Positions 35,265 to 44,168 are shown, counted from the stretch's first letter. The stretch: DNA of 64,000 bases from Brevibacterium sp. RIT 803 (GCF_016892625.1 NZ_JAFEMW010000002.1:248001-312000); one strand, 5' to 3'. The notes: a model not told the origin generated them from the sequence alone. Program-made: numbers and translations.

Positions 35265-37178
35265 TCAGTTCTTCTTGTTCCGACGCATCGTCAGAACGAC
35301 TGCAGCTCCACCAACAACGAGGAGTCCGGCACCGGCAGCAAGGCCGGTCAGTTCAGCACCGGTACGAGGCAGATCGGATCCGCCGTCTCCACCGTCACCA
35401 TTGCCGTCGTCATCTTTGCTGCCGTCATCGCCGCCGTCGTTTCCGCCGCCGCCGTTTCCGTCTTCATCTTCGACAACGTTAAATGAACCGGCAAGAGCCT
35501 TCTCTTCATCGGTGTCGTTGGCTCCGGTCACGTTCACGTCGTACTTGCCGAGGTAGACCGAAGGATCGGCTTCGCTCGTGCCGTAGATCGAGAAGGCAGC
35601 TGCACCGTTCTCGTTTGCGGTCTCGTCGAGGGTGATGCCTTCGACGTTCTCAGGACCGGAAGCGACCTCGAGGGTCACCTTCTCGCCCTCGTCGAAGCCC
35701 TTGACCGTAACGGTCACGCCCTTGTCTTCCTTCACGAAGTCAGAAGCGACGATTTCCTTGGGGTCAACGTTGATCTCGCGCTCGGCTGGAGCAGGAGTCT
35801 CGGTCTCTTCCTCTTCAACTGTGACCTGGAATTCGGCAGGCTTGGATTCCTGTCCGTCAACCGTGGCAACAGCGGTGTAGTCGTAGTCGCCTGCAGCCTC
35901 AGGACCCTCAACTGTGAAATTGCCGTCTTCGTCGGCCTTCACTGTTTCGGAACCTTCCTTAGCAGCCTGGGTGCCTTCGGCGGGCGCCCAGTCGAGCTTG
36001 ACCTCGGCGCCGGCCGCTGCCTTGCCCTTGACGTCGCCGTTGGGCTCGATCGTCTGGTCCTTGACCTCTGGAGCTGCTGGAGCCTCAGGGGTCTCTTCGC
36101 CTGGCTTCTCGACCTGGAAGTCGACACCGGACTGCTCGAGCGAGTAGTCAAGGTCGGCAACCCAACCGAACTGGGAGCCATCAGCTGCGGGTCCGCCACC
36201 GGAGATGACACCGACAGCGGTGTCGCCCTGGAAGACCGCGCCACCGGAGTCACCCGGCTGCGAGAACGGATCGGACTCAGGTGAAGTCACACCGAAGCCG
36301 TGAACCCAACGTCCGCCCACGTTCGAGTACTCAAATGGGTACTCTTCGAACGGAATGACGTCGCCTTCGGTCAGACCGGTCGTACGGCCCGACTTCTCAA
36401 CTGTGGTTTCCTTGTGTGCGCCGACCTGTGCAATGTCGGTTGCGAGGCTCGTGGACAGATCGTCGGAGTCTGCGCTCTTCCAGTCGGTGACGCCGTTCTT
36501 AACGTTGTACTTTTCCTTGTCAACGTTGATCACGGCGAAGTCAATGTCGGTGGGCTTCGGCTCGGTCCAATCATCGCTGGGCCCCTCGAGGAGATCGCCG
36601 CTGCCGTAGCTGTGGTAGCCCCACTCGCCCACGGTGCCGATTCCGGAAGGCTGGAATCCTTCGCCGCCATTGGCTTGTGCGATTGAAGGCTTCTCAGTGT
36701 CGCCGACCTTGGTGTCGCCGTTGATCTCGCCGGTGTCTTCGATGACCTTCGAGCAGTGTCCTGCAGTCAGCACGACGGGATTGCCGTCGCCGTCCCAGCC
36801 GGAGAATCCGGTGGAGCAAACGCCGTTGCCTGCAGGCGAGTTGGCCAAGTAGCCGGCGCCGCCGACGAGGTCCTTCTTTGCGTAAGGCTTCAGTTCCTTG
36901 ATGCCGTCCACAACGTTGATGTTGTGGAACTTCTTCTCAAGGTCTTTGATTTCGTCGGTCTTCTTCTCAACGCCGAGGTTGAGCTTACCGTCGGTCTTAC
37001 CGTAGGCGTTGACGCCAGAGAGACCGGACAGTGCCTTCTGCACCTGGGCGTCGTTCTGCACATCCAGCTTCTGCGGGGCGTTGTCGGCCATGGCAGGGGA
37101 TGCGACGAACGCGCTGCCGAGACCGAGCGCCGCTGCGGCGGTCAGTGCCAGCGAACTCTGCACGAGTTTCTTCTGCAT
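35265..37178 (-). CDS. LPxTG-anchored trypsin-like serine protease (tandem paralogue)
   Basis: A 637-residue protease with the same plan as its neighbour: signal peptide (30 of the first 31 residues nearly identical), propeptide to about 103, triad His141, Asp213 and Ser311 (PGDSGGAVFQGD), cysteines 121 and 142, an Ig-like domain after a short Pro/Glu linker, a second beta domain, and the sorting signal LPRTG at about 603. It lacks the 33-bp repeat stalk and the long Ala/Asp stalk of the first copy. AGGGA precedes the ATG. Both triads are intact, so both are probably active, at different distances from the wall. Confidence 0.93.
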   Translation of the reverse strand: MQKKLVQSSLALTAAAALGLGSAFVASPAMADNAPQKLDVQNDAQVQKALSGLSGVNAYGKTDGKLNLGVEKKTDEIKDLEKKFHNINVVDGIKELKPYAKKDLVGGAGYLANSPAGNGVCSTGFSGWDGDGNPVVLTAGHCSKVIEDTGEINGDTKVGDTEKPSIAQANGGEGFQPSGIGTVGEWGYHSYGSGDLLEGPSDDWTEPKPTDIDFAVINVDKEKYNVKNGVTDWKSADSDDLSTSLATDIAQVGAHKETTVEKSGRTTGLTEGDVIPFEEYPFEYSNVGGRWVHGFGVTSPESDPFSQPGDSGGAVFQGDTAVGVISGGGPAADGSQFGWVADLDYSLEQSGVDFQVEKPGEETPEAPAAPEVKDQTIEPNGDVKGKAAAGAEVKLDWAPAEGTQAAKEGSETVKADEDGNFTVEGPEAAGDYDYTAVATVDGQESKPAEFQVTVEEEETETPAPAEREINVDPKEIVASDFVKEDKGVTVTVKGFDEGEKVTLEVASGPENVEGITLDETANENGAAAFSIYGTSEADPSVYLGKYDVNVTGANDTDEEKALAGSFNVVEDEDGNGGGGNDGGDDGSKDDDGNGDGGDGGSDLPRTGAELTGLAAGAGLLVVGGAAVVLTMRRNKKN

Positions 37179-37292
37179 ACTCTTTGGTTCCCTTGATCGG
37201 ATTCACTGTTGCGTTTGCCTGTGCCCTCTTCGGCCCGCAGCTCAACAATCGCGCGGACGTTTCTGAGAACAGTCTTTCAACCACATGAAAGG

Positions 37293-37308
37293 TTACGGTT
37301 TGGCAACG
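37293..37308 (-). promoter_or_regulatory. MtrA-like direct repeat upstream of second protease
   Basis: On the reverse strand GTTGC, six bases, GTAAC, about 115 bases upstream of the start. Together with 35030-35045 it shows the same spacing in front of both proteases. It lies in the 245-base divergent gap 37179-37423. Confidence 0.35.
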
Positions 37309-37411
37309 ATGAGACGCAAGCACAATGCACATTGGTGGTGAACACAACTTACAAAACCTGAATTGACACCCAACTCGCCGTCTTCTCCATGATGCGCTCA
37401 AGACTGGCCGT

Positions 37412-37417
37412 TATGAT
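37412..37417 (+). promoter_or_regulatory. -10 element TATGAT for a leaderless gene
   Basis: TATGAT lies six bases before the ATG of the META-like lipoprotein gene. Confidence 0.55.
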
Positions 37418-37423
37418 CGGTGC

Positions 37424-37888
37424 ATGCTCAACCTCACTGATAACAGACCTTCAGCTGCGTTCAGACGTGTGATCGGAGTTGCTGTTCTCGGCTTTGTCCT
37501 GCCCCTTGCCGCGTGCGGGACAGGCTCCGAACCCAGCGAACCGACCAGCTCCGCACCCACAGAATCCAACACGCCCTCGGATTCGGCCGACTCCGCGGCA
37601 CTGGATCCGACCGGAAAATGGACCTCTCCTGAAGCTGGAGATCCGTATCTCGAGTTCTCCGAAGACGGACAGGTAGAGGGAACTGATGGCTGCAACGCAA
37701 TCAAGACAACGTGGGAAGTCGATGGGGACAACATTCTCATCTCCTCATTCACCACCACGCAGAAGGCGTGTGCAGGCGTGGACACATGGTTGTCCAAAGC
37801 ATCGTCGGCAACTGTCGAAGGCAACGTCATGAAGATCGCCGACGCCAGCGGGAAGGTCGTCGGCGGGCTGGAGAAGGAAGACAAATGA
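37424..37888 (+). CDS. META/HslJ-like lipoprotein
   Basis: A 154-residue exported lipoprotein. The signal ends in lipobox LAAC (Cys about 31), then a Ser/Pro/Glu linker, then a META-like beta domain of about 90 residues: GKWTSP, YLEFSEDGQVEGTDGCN, TTWEV, FTTTQKAC and a closing VVGGLE. The Cys in DGC and in KAC are placed to form a disulfide. Function of the family is unclear (stress-linked in HslJ). First gene of an operon with a cytoplasmic twin and a DUF808 protein. Confidence 0.82.
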   Translation: MLNLTDNRPSAAFRRVIGVAVLGFVLPLAACGTGSEPSEPTSSAPTESNTPSDSADSAALDPTGKWTSPEAGDPYLEFSEDGQVEGTDGCNAIKTTWEVDGDNILISSFTTTQKACAGVDTWLSKASSATVEGNVMKIADASGKVVGGLEKEDK

Positions 37889-38202
37889 GCGACTCAGTCT
37901 ATGGCAAGTGGATCAGCACAAAGGACGGGTCCTCCGCGTTCCTCCAATTCGAGGAGGACGGAACGTTGACCGGCAGCGATGGCGGAAACCGGATCTCGAC
38001 CACCTGGGGAGCGGAGGAGCTGGGCGCGGTCATCAAACCCTTCGCCACCACACAGCGCGCCGTCATGGGGATGGAGGCCTGGGTGGGACGGGTTCACCGG
38101 GTCGAGGCAGACGGTGACGTACTCACCGTCTTCGACCACAGCGGAAACCAACTCGGGGCGCTGACTCGAGCCGCTTCAGACGAACTCGACGAAGGACGTT
38201 AG
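37885..38202 (+). CDS. Cytoplasmic META-like protein, twin of the preceding lipoprotein
   Basis: A 105-residue protein with no signal peptide that aligns along its length to the preceding lipoprotein domain: GKWIST, FLQFEEDGTLTGSDGGN, STTW, FATTQRAV, W, HSGNQLG. Both domain cysteines are replaced (DGC by DGG, KAC by RAV), as expected for a reducing compartment. The ATG overlaps the previous stop by four bases. Function unknown. Confidence 0.8.
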   Translation: MSDSVYGKWISTKDGSSAFLQFEEDGTLTGSDGGNRISTTWGAEELGAVIKPFATTQRAVMGMEAWVGRVHRVEADGDVLTVFDHSGNQLGALTRAASDELDEGR

Positions 38203-39336
38203 ATGGCCGGCGGTCTGTTCGCACTCCTCGATGACGTAGCGGCACTCGTCAAACTCTCGGCAGCGAGCCTCGACGATGTCGCCGCAGGTGCATCCCGGGC
38301 GGGAATGAAAGCCGCCGGCGTAGTCGTCGACGATGCTGCGGTGACTCCGAAATTCGTTGAGGGCGTCAACCCGAAACGGGAACTGCCGATCATCAAGCGC
38401 ATCGCCTTCGGTTCGCTGATCAACAAGATGCTCATCATCCTGCCGATCATCCTGCTGCTCAGCGAGTTCCTCCCCTGGCTGCTGACTCCCCTCCTGATGG
38501 TAGGCGGTACCTACCTGTGCTTCGAGGGTGCGGAGAAGATCTTCGAGAAGTTCGGGTGGGTCGAGCACCATGAGGAGCCGAAGAAGGAATCCAAGCACGG
38601 TAAGAAGGGTGACGGCGACGCCGAGAAGAAGATCGTGCGTTCGGCCATCACCACTGACTTCGTGCTCAGCTGCGAAATCATGGTCATCGCCCTCAACGAG
38701 GTGGCCAGCGAGGACCTGCTCCCACGGGCCATCATCCTCGTCGTCGTGGCCCTGGCGATCACCATCGGTGTCTACGGTTCTGTGGCCCTCATCGTCAAGA
38801 TGGACGACATCGGCCTGCACATGGCGCAGAAGGAGAAGGCGAGCACGCAGAAGTTCGGCCGGTTCCTCGTCAAGGCGATGCCCAAGCTCCTCGGAGGCCT
38901 GTCAGTCATCGGCACCTTCGCCATGCTGTGGGTCGGCGGACATATCATCCTCGTCGGCACAGACGAGCTCGGATTCCATGCCCTCTACGATTTCGTCCAC
39001 CACCTCGAAGAGCCAGTGGCCGCGATCGCCGGAGTCGGCGGAATCCTCGGGTGGCTGGTCAACACGTTCTTCTCACTCATCCTCGGCGCCGTCTGGGGAG
39101 GAATCGTGGCTGGTATCGCCATCGGCTTCACCGCTTTGCTCAAGTCGGGAAACAAGAACGGCAAGGACACCGACACTGTCCAAAAGGACGACGAGGTGCC
39201 TGTTGAGAAGGCTCCTCCTGCAGACGACTCAGCAGACTCATCCTCGGTCGCGGACACGTCCTCAACAGCCGATCATGGAGCGGGACCTAAGCCGAACTAC
39301 GCACCGAGACAGAGCAAAGGTCCGTCCGAAAGCTGA
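38203..39336 (+). CDS. DUF808 family membrane protein (YedI-like)
   Basis: A 377-residue inner-membrane protein. It starts MAGGLFALLDDVAALVKLSAASLDDVAAGASRAGMKAAGVVVDDAAVTP, the DUF808 signature, and has about seven transmembrane helices, a conserved cytoplasmic Lys/Glu-rich loop (about 125-145), and a disordered acidic tail after 325. Function unknown. Its ATG follows the META-like stop codon directly with no gap, so it ends a three-gene operon. Confidence 0.92.
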   Translation: MAGGLFALLDDVAALVKLSAASLDDVAAGASRAGMKAAGVVVDDAAVTPKFVEGVNPKRELPIIKRIAFGSLINKMLIILPIILLLSEFLPWLLTPLLMVGGTYLCFEGAEKIFEKFGWVEHHEEPKKESKHGKKGDGDAEKKIVRSAITTDFVLSCEIMVIALNEVASEDLLPRAIILVVVALAITIGVYGSVALIVKMDDIGLHMAQKEKASTQKFGRFLVKAMPKLLGGLSVIGTFAMLWVGGHIILVGTDELGFHALYDFVHHLEEPVAAIAGVGGILGWLVNTFFSLILGAVWGGIVAGIAIGFTALLKSGNKNGKDTDTVQKDDEVPVEKAPPADDSADSSSVADTSSTADHGAGPKPNYAPRQSKGPSES

Positions 39337-39413
39337 GTCCTATCTCCTCAGCACGAGGAACTTTCGGTCGGAACGGGCGCGGATCGGACTGCGGCGTTCA
39401 CAAGAACTGCGGC

Positions 39414-40382
39414 TCAGCGGTCTGCGAAGGTCTTCTTCGGTTTGCCGGGAACAATCATGGGTGCACCGGTGACAGGGTCATCGACGACGGTGCACTCGAT
39501 GCCGAAGACCTGGTGAACCAGTTCGGTCGTGATGATCTCGGCCGGTGCGCCCTGGGCCACGATCGTGCCGTTCTTCATCGCGATGATCTCATCGGCGTAG
39601 CGGCAGGCCTGGTTGAGGTCGTGAAGGACGGCGACAAAGGTGTGGCCGTGTTCGTGATTCAGCTGAGCGAACAGGTCGAGGAGGTCGATCTGGAAGGCCA
39701 GATCCAGGAACGTCGTGGGCTCATCGAGGAGCATCAGAGGGGTCTCCTGGGCGAGGACCATCGCGACCCAGACTCGTTGCCGCTGTCCCCCGGAGAGCTC
39801 GTCGACTTGGCGGGAGGAGAGCTCTTCTGTATTCGTTGCACGCAGTGCCGTCAGCACGGCGACCTCATCCTGTTCGGTCCACTGCTTGAGGAACGACTGA
39901 TGCGGGTGACGTCCGCGAGCCACGAGCTCTGCCACAGTGATGCCGTCGGGTGCGATCGAGCTCTGTGGGAGGAGCCCCAAGCGCTTGGCGATCTGCTTTG
40001 TCTTCAGCTTGGCGATGTTTCCGCCGTCGAGGAGCACCGTGCCCTTCGTCGGAGCCATCAGCCTGGCCAGTGCCCGCAGCAGGGTCGACTTGCCGCAGGC
40101 GTTGGGGCCGACGATGACAGTGAACTTGCCCGGTGCGATCTCCACGTCGAGGTCGGCGATGACGTGCCGTTGGTCGTAGGCGAGATCGAGATCGCGAGCT
40201 GCCAGCGGAGCCGGGGCCGACGCTGCTGTGTCCGTTGCCGTCGTGTCCGGCGTCGTATCAGACGTATCAGTCGTATCAGTCGTATCAGTCGTATCAGTCG
40301 TATCAGTCGTATCAGTCGTATCAGTCGTATCAGTCGTATCAGTCGTATCAGTCGTATCAGTCGTATCAGGTGTGATGCTCAT
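39414..40382 (-). CDS. Iron-siderophore ABC transporter ATP-binding protein
   Basis: A 322-residue FepC/FhuC-type ATPase that powers iron-siderophore import. Walker A GPNACGKST, Q-loop LLPQSSI, signature LSGGQRQRVWVAMVLAQ, Walker B LMLLDEPTTFLD and the switch His in VLHDLNQA are all present. The core starts about residue 60; residues 5-42 are a Thr/Asp repeat encoded by a 9-bp tandem repeat, foreign to the family. Start overlaps the upstream permease stop by four bases. Third gene of the importer operon. Confidence 0.95.
   Translation of the reverse strand: MSITPDTTDTTDTTDTTDTTDTTDTTDTTDTTDTTDTTDTSDTTPDTTATDTAASAPAPLAARDLDLAYDQRHVIADLDVEIAPGKFTVIVGPNACGKSTLLRALARLMAPTKGTVLLDGGNIAKLKTKQIAKRLGLLPQSSIAPDGITVAELVARGRHPHQSFLKQWTEQDEVAVLTALRATNTEELSSRQVDELSGGQRQRVWVAMVLAQETPLMLLDEPTTFLDLAFQIDLLDLFAQLNHEHGHTFVAVLHDLNQACRYADEIIAMKNGTIVAQGAPAEIITTELVHQVFGIECTVVDDPVTGAPMIVPGKPKKTFADR
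40255..40369 (-). repeat. 9-bp tandem repeat in the siderophore ATPase gene
   Basis: Eleven identical full copies of gtatcagtc (40264-40362), plus one variant copy before and a partial copy after, encode a (Asp-Thr-Thr) run at the protein N-terminus. All units are multiples of three, so copy changes leave the frame intact. Confidence 0.97.
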
Positions 40383-41485
40383 TGTGCCTTCCGAGCTTCT
40401 TGGATGAGGAGCCAGATCAGGTAGATGCCGCCGATACACACGGTGACGACTCCGACGGGAAGTTGGGTTTCGCCCAGGGCATGTTGGGCGATGAGGTCCG
40501 CAGCGACGAGCAGAAGCGCTCCGACTGCCGCAGCTGAGAGCAGGCTGGTGCCCTGCGATTTCGCGATTCTGCGCCCGATCTGCGGGGCGGCAAGTGCGAC
40601 GAAGGCGATCGGTCCCGCGGCGGCGGTGACGACTGCGACGAGGGCCACGGCCACCAGGATGAGACCGGCGCGGACCGGTTCGTTGCGCACACCGAGCGCC
40701 TTGGCGGTGTCATCGCCGAGCTCCAGGGTTCCCAGACCTCGTGAGAAGAGCCCGCATCCCAGCCCCAACAGCACAGTCCCGAGGGCGGCCGGCAGCAGGG
40801 TCGACCAGCCCATGCCGTTGAGTGTTCCGGCACCCCAAGTGGCTGCGGCCATGGCGAGGTCGAGGTCAGCGCGCATGATCAGCCAGGTGTTGAAGGCGTT
40901 GAGCATTGCGGTCAGGGCGATGCCGACGATGATGAGTCGGAAGCCTTGGACGCCACCCTTCCACGTCAGAAGGTAGACCACGATGGCGGTGAGCAGCCCA
41001 CCGATGATTGCGCCGAAGGCGGTGGAGATGAAGCTGGAGCCGAAGACGATGATGGTGACGATGCCGCCGGTGTAGGCACCGGTGGAGAAGCCGATGATGT
41101 CGGGGCTGCCCAGCGGGTTGCGGGTCAGTGATTGGAACACCGCACCCGAGATGCCCAGGCCGGCGCCGAGCACGATTCCGGCGATGATGCGCGGTGCCCG
41201 CCATTCGGCGACGACGGTGTTGACGATGCGCCTGTCGGCCTGGCCGAACAGCCCTTGGAAGACTTCGGCGGGTGTCAACGAGAACTCGCCGAGCAACAGC
41301 CCCAGGAATCCGCACCCCAGGGCCAGGAGAGTGACGCTGCCGGCTGTGATGACGACGCGCAGATCGATGCGGAAGCCGAAGGCTCGCAGCATGGGACGAC
41401 CGAAGTTGATCCGCTCCCCCGGCAGAACACGGTGTCCTGGAACGAGCGCGGAGGCGTTACCGATAGGTGAGTTCGATGTCTTCAC
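40379..41485 (-). CDS. Iron-siderophore ABC transporter permease (FecCD family)
   Basis: A 368-residue permease with about nine to ten helices. Family motifs WRAPRIIAGIVLGAGLGISGAVFQSLTRNPLGSPDIIG, GDDTAKALGV (the ATPase-contact loop) and FVALAAPQIGRRI are visible. It starts at a GTG overlapping the previous permease stop by four bases. A long N-terminal tail (about 45 residues) precedes the first helix. Confidence 0.93.
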   Translation of the reverse strand: MKTSNSPIGNASALVPGHRVLPGERINFGRPMLRAFGFRIDLRVVITAGSVTLLALGCGFLGLLLGEFSLTPAEVFQGLFGQADRRIVNTVVAEWRAPRIIAGIVLGAGLGISGAVFQSLTRNPLGSPDIIGFSTGAYTGGIVTIIVFGSSFISTAFGAIIGGLLTAIVVYLLTWKGGVQGFRLIIVGIALTAMLNAFNTWLIMRADLDLAMAAATWGAGTLNGMGWSTLLPAALGTVLLGLGCGLFSRGLGTLELGDDTAKALGVRNEPVRAGLILVAVALVAVVTAAAGPIAFVALAAPQIGRRIAKSQGTSLLSAAAVGALLLVAADLIAQHALGETQLPVGVVTVCIGGIYLIWLLIQEARKAQ

Positions 41486-42549
41486 AGTCCGCTCGCCTTC
41501 TTTCTGCGAACGAGGGCGATGAGCACCGGTGCGCCGACGAAGGCGGTGACCACGCCGACTTGGAGTTCGCCCGGTTTCATCACCACGCGTCCGAGCACAT
41601 CGGAGACGAGGAGCAGGATGGGCGAGAGAATGACGGAGTAGCTTAAGATCCATCGCTGGTCGGGGCCGACGATCCAACGAGCAATATGGGGAATCATGAG
41701 TCCGATGAACCCGATGGGCCCGGCGGCGGCGGTGGCGCCGCCGGCGAGGAGGGTGACGGCGAGGATGGTGATGATGCGGGTACGGTTGACCGAGGTTCCG
41801 AGGCTGGCGGCCAGATCGTCGCCGAGTGCCACCGCGTTGAGCGAGTGGGCCAAGAACAGAGCGAGTACGATGCCGATGAGGATGAATGGGGCGACCGCGG
41901 AGACCGTGTCGAACCCGCGGCCGGCGATGGCTCCGACGTCCCAGGCGCGGAAGGCGTCGAAGGCTCTCTCGTTCGTGAGCAGGATTCCTTTGGTCAGCCC
42001 GGTCAGCACAGCGGCGACCGCGACTCCGGCCAAAGTCAGTCGGATCGGATCGACGCTGTGGTTCCTGCCCGAGGAACCGATGATGTATACGCCGGTCGTG
42101 GCCACGAGGGCACCGAGGAAGGCGAACCAGATGTAGCCGTTGATCGACGTGATTCCGAAGAACCCGATACCGACGGCCACTGCGAAGGAGGCCCCGGCGT
42201 TGACGCCGAGGATGCCCGGGTCGGCAAGGGGGTTGCGGGTCAGCGCCTGGATGAGCCCGCCGGCCAATCCCAGCCCCATGCCGACGAGGATGCCGAGCAC
42301 GGTCCGCGGGTAGCGCAGTTCGAGGACGACCAGCTGGTCATCGCTGCCGCTGGGGTTGAAGAACGCTCCGAGAACCTCCGAGATCGGCATGTCCCGGGTG
42401 CCGATGGCCAGCGATGCCAGCACCACGACGATCAACGCCAGAATGGCGACGACGAGCCCGACAGTCCTTTTGACCTTTAGCGTCCGACTCGCCTTCTGAC
42501 CGTTCGCCTCAGACGGATTCGCCGAGGCGGTGGTGGCGAGACCGGTCAT
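41482..42549 (-). CDS. Iron-siderophore ABC transporter permease (FecCD family)
   Basis: A 355-residue permease partner of the next gene, with LRYPRTVLGILVGMGLGLAGGLIQALTRNPLADPGILG, GDDLAASLGTSVN and GFIGLMIPHIARWIVG. First gene of the importer operon. Start at 42549 is favoured by AAGGA eight bases upstream; an ATG 18 bases earlier is also possible. A DtxR-like box precedes it, so iron repression is likely. Confidence 0.93.
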   Translation of the reverse strand: MTGLATTASANPSEANGQKASRTLKVKRTVGLVVAILALIVVVLASLAIGTRDMPISEVLGAFFNPSGSDDQLVVLELRYPRTVLGILVGMGLGLAGGLIQALTRNPLADPGILGVNAGASFAVAVGIGFFGITSINGYIWFAFLGALVATTGVYIIGSSGRNHSVDPIRLTLAGVAVAAVLTGLTKGILLTNERAFDAFRAWDVGAIAGRGFDTVSAVAPFILIGIVLALFLAHSLNAVALGDDLAASLGTSVNRTRIITILAVTLLAGGATAAAGPIGFIGLMIPHIARWIVGPDQRWILSYSVILSPILLLVSDVLGRVVMKPGELQVGVVTAFVGAPVLIALVRRKKASGL

Positions 42550-42575
42550 CGGAGGGTTCCTTAGCATCGACTAAT

Positions 42576-42594
42576 TAAGGGCAGGCTAACCACA
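42576..42594 (-). promoter_or_regulatory. DtxR/IdeR-like iron box before the importer operon
   Basis: Reverse-strand TGTGGTTAGCCTGCCCTTA matches 13 of 19 positions of the DtxR/IdeR consensus (TTAGGTTAGGCTAACCTAA) and lies about 27-45 bases before the permease start, overlapping the probable promoter. Confidence 0.6.
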
Positions 42595-42634
42595 ATCTAG
42601 TCGATAACTTCGGCTCGTCCAAACGATTTCCCGA

Positions 42635-43129
42635 TCACTGACCTGTGATCTTGCCGATCCTCTCGGACGTCTGACGCTGAATCCGGGACAGCATGCCGCT
42701 CATCCCCCGCAGGCGCAACGGGCTCACGATCTCCGTCATCGACAGCCGCAGAGGCAGGTCGGACGGAATGGACAGGACCACCTCGGCGGTCTGGCCATTG
42801 AGACCTTCGTGGAGGATCCCGGCGAAGCCACGGGTCGTCGGCGCCTCAGGGGGCGCCGAGAAATGAAGCTTCACGATGGCGGCATCGCCCTGTTCGGGAT
42901 TCTCGACCTCGGTGACGAGGAAGATCGGCGACTGGCACTCGGGCACCGGCTCGAGCAGTTCGGGATGATCGGTGTAGCGCTGCGGCAGTTCGGGCAGCTC
43001 CGAGGCAAACTCGAGCAGCAGCTGCAGTCGATCACCGGATTCGGTCTCGGCAAAGTCCTCGACGATCTCGACGAGGCTCTCCGGCAGATCGGAATTGTCG
43101 GTCATCGCGGCGTCTGTATCGGCAGTCAT
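42635..43129 (-). CDS. sufE: SufE family cysteine-desulfurase sulfur acceptor
   Basis: A 164-residue protein that accepts sulfur from SufS for iron-sulfur assembly. The acceptor Cys is in VPECQSPIFL (about residue 63), with ADTVKLHFSAPPEAPTTRGFAGIL-type downstream block (here IVKLHFSAPPEAPTTRGFAGIL) and TEIVSPLRLRGMSGML near the end. It follows the sulfurtransferase gene with a one-base overlap (TGATG), so both are coupled. Confidence 0.93.
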   Translation of the reverse strand: MTADTDAAMTDNSDLPESLVEIVEDFAETESGDRLQLLLEFASELPELPQRYTDHPELLEPVPECQSPIFLVTEVENPEQGDAAIVKLHFSAPPEAPTTRGFAGILHEGLNGQTAEVVLSIPSDLPLRLSMTEIVSPLRLRGMSGMLSRIQRQTSERIGKITGQ

Positions 43130-44037
43130 CAGCGGCTCGGCACCTCGCCGGGCTCTGACCCGGTGACGATGGGAACGCCGACGACGTTGCCCCATTCGGT
43201 CCAGGAACCGTCGTAGTTGCGGACGTTGCTGTAGCCCAGCAGGTGCTGAAGCACGAACCAGGTGTGGCTGGAACGCTCGCCGATGCGGCAGTAGGCGATG
43301 ACTTCATCGGCGGTGCCGAGCCCGGCCTCGTCGGTGTAGATGGCCTTGAGTTCCTCAGCCGATTTGAAGGTGCCGTCTTCGTTTGCGGCCTTCGCCCATG
43401 GCACCGATGCTGCAGTGGGGATGTGTCCTCCGCGCAGTGCGCCCTCTTCGGGGTAAGAGGGCATATGGGTGCGCTCTCCGCTGTACTCCTCGGGGCTGCG
43501 CACATCGATGAGGGGACGCGTGCCCAGGCTGTCTCTGACCTCGGGCAGGAAGGCGCGCAGTGTTGAGTCATCACGGTCGATGACCGGGTACTCGGTTGAT
43601 TCCCGGCGCGGCTTCTCAGTGGACAGTTCGCGTTCTTCGGCCTGCCACTTGGAGCGACCGCCGTCCATGAGGCGAACGTCAGCGTGCCCGAACAGCGAGA
43701 AGACCCACAGCGCGTAGGCGGCCCACCAGTTCGATTTGTCACCGTAGAAGACGATTGTGTCCTCACGTGAGATGCCCTTCGCGGACATGAGCGCGGCAAA
43801 GCCTTCACCGTCGACGTAGTCACGTGTCACGGTGTCGTTGAGTTCCGTGTGCCAGTCGACCTTCACCGCGCCGGGGATGTGCCCGGTCTCATAGAGCAGG
43901 ACGTCCTCGTCGCTTTCGACGATGACCAGTCCGGGTTCACCGGCATGCTCGGCCACCCAATCGGTGCTGACCAGTCGTGATCCGTCTGCGTAGTCGGCGA
44001 ATTTGGCCGTGGTATCGGCCGGGATCGCTGTGCTCAC
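43129..44037 (-). CDS. Sulfurtransferase, tandem rhodanese domains
   Basis: A 302-residue thiosulfate or 3-mercaptopyruvate sulfurtransferase. The N-terminal rhodanese domain lacks the Cys; the C-terminal one has the active loop [15 protein letters not shown] (Cys about 247), closer to thiosulfate-type CRKGVT-like loops than to the CGSGVTA of mercaptopyruvate enzymes. GAGGAGGAACGA gives a strong ribosome site for the GTG start. Coupled to sufE, consistent with sulfur trafficking. Confidence 0.92.
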   Translation of the reverse strand: MSTAIPADTTAKFADYADGSRLVSTDWVAEHAGEPGLVIVESDEDVLLYETGHIPGAVKVDWHTELNDTVTRDYVDGEGFAALMSAKGISREDTIVFYGDKSNWWAAYALWVFSLFGHADVRLMDGGRSKWQAEERELSTEKPRRESTEYPVIDRDDSTLRAFLPEVRDSLGTRPLIDVRSPEEYSGERTHMPSYPEEGALRGGHIPTAASVPWAKAANEDGTFKSAEELKAIYTDEAGLGTADEVIAYCRIGERSSHTWFVLQHLLGYSNVRNYDGSWTEWGNVVGVPIVTGSEPGEVPSR

Positions 44038-44128
44038 TCGTTCCTCCTCGTGAAGATTGTGATGATGTGGCTCTTTGGACCTCTGTGTGGCTCAACGCCA
44101 CTGCCCACCAGCATATTCCTCACCAAGG

Positions 44129-44168
44129 GTGCTCCGATCCCGGGGTGTGGCAGATGAGATCGGGGCAC
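44129..44168 (-). terminator. Hairpin downstream of the alpha/beta hydrolase gene
   Basis: GTGCTCCGATC pairs with GATCGGGGCAC (one G-T pair) around an 18-base loop, 20 bases past the hydrolase stop on the reverse strand. No T-run; a modest candidate. Confidence 0.4.

Noticed and set aside
40255..40369. Possible CRISPR or origin iterons (9-bp repeats)
   Set aside because: Perfect head-to-tail coding repeats without spacers and far from any replication gene.
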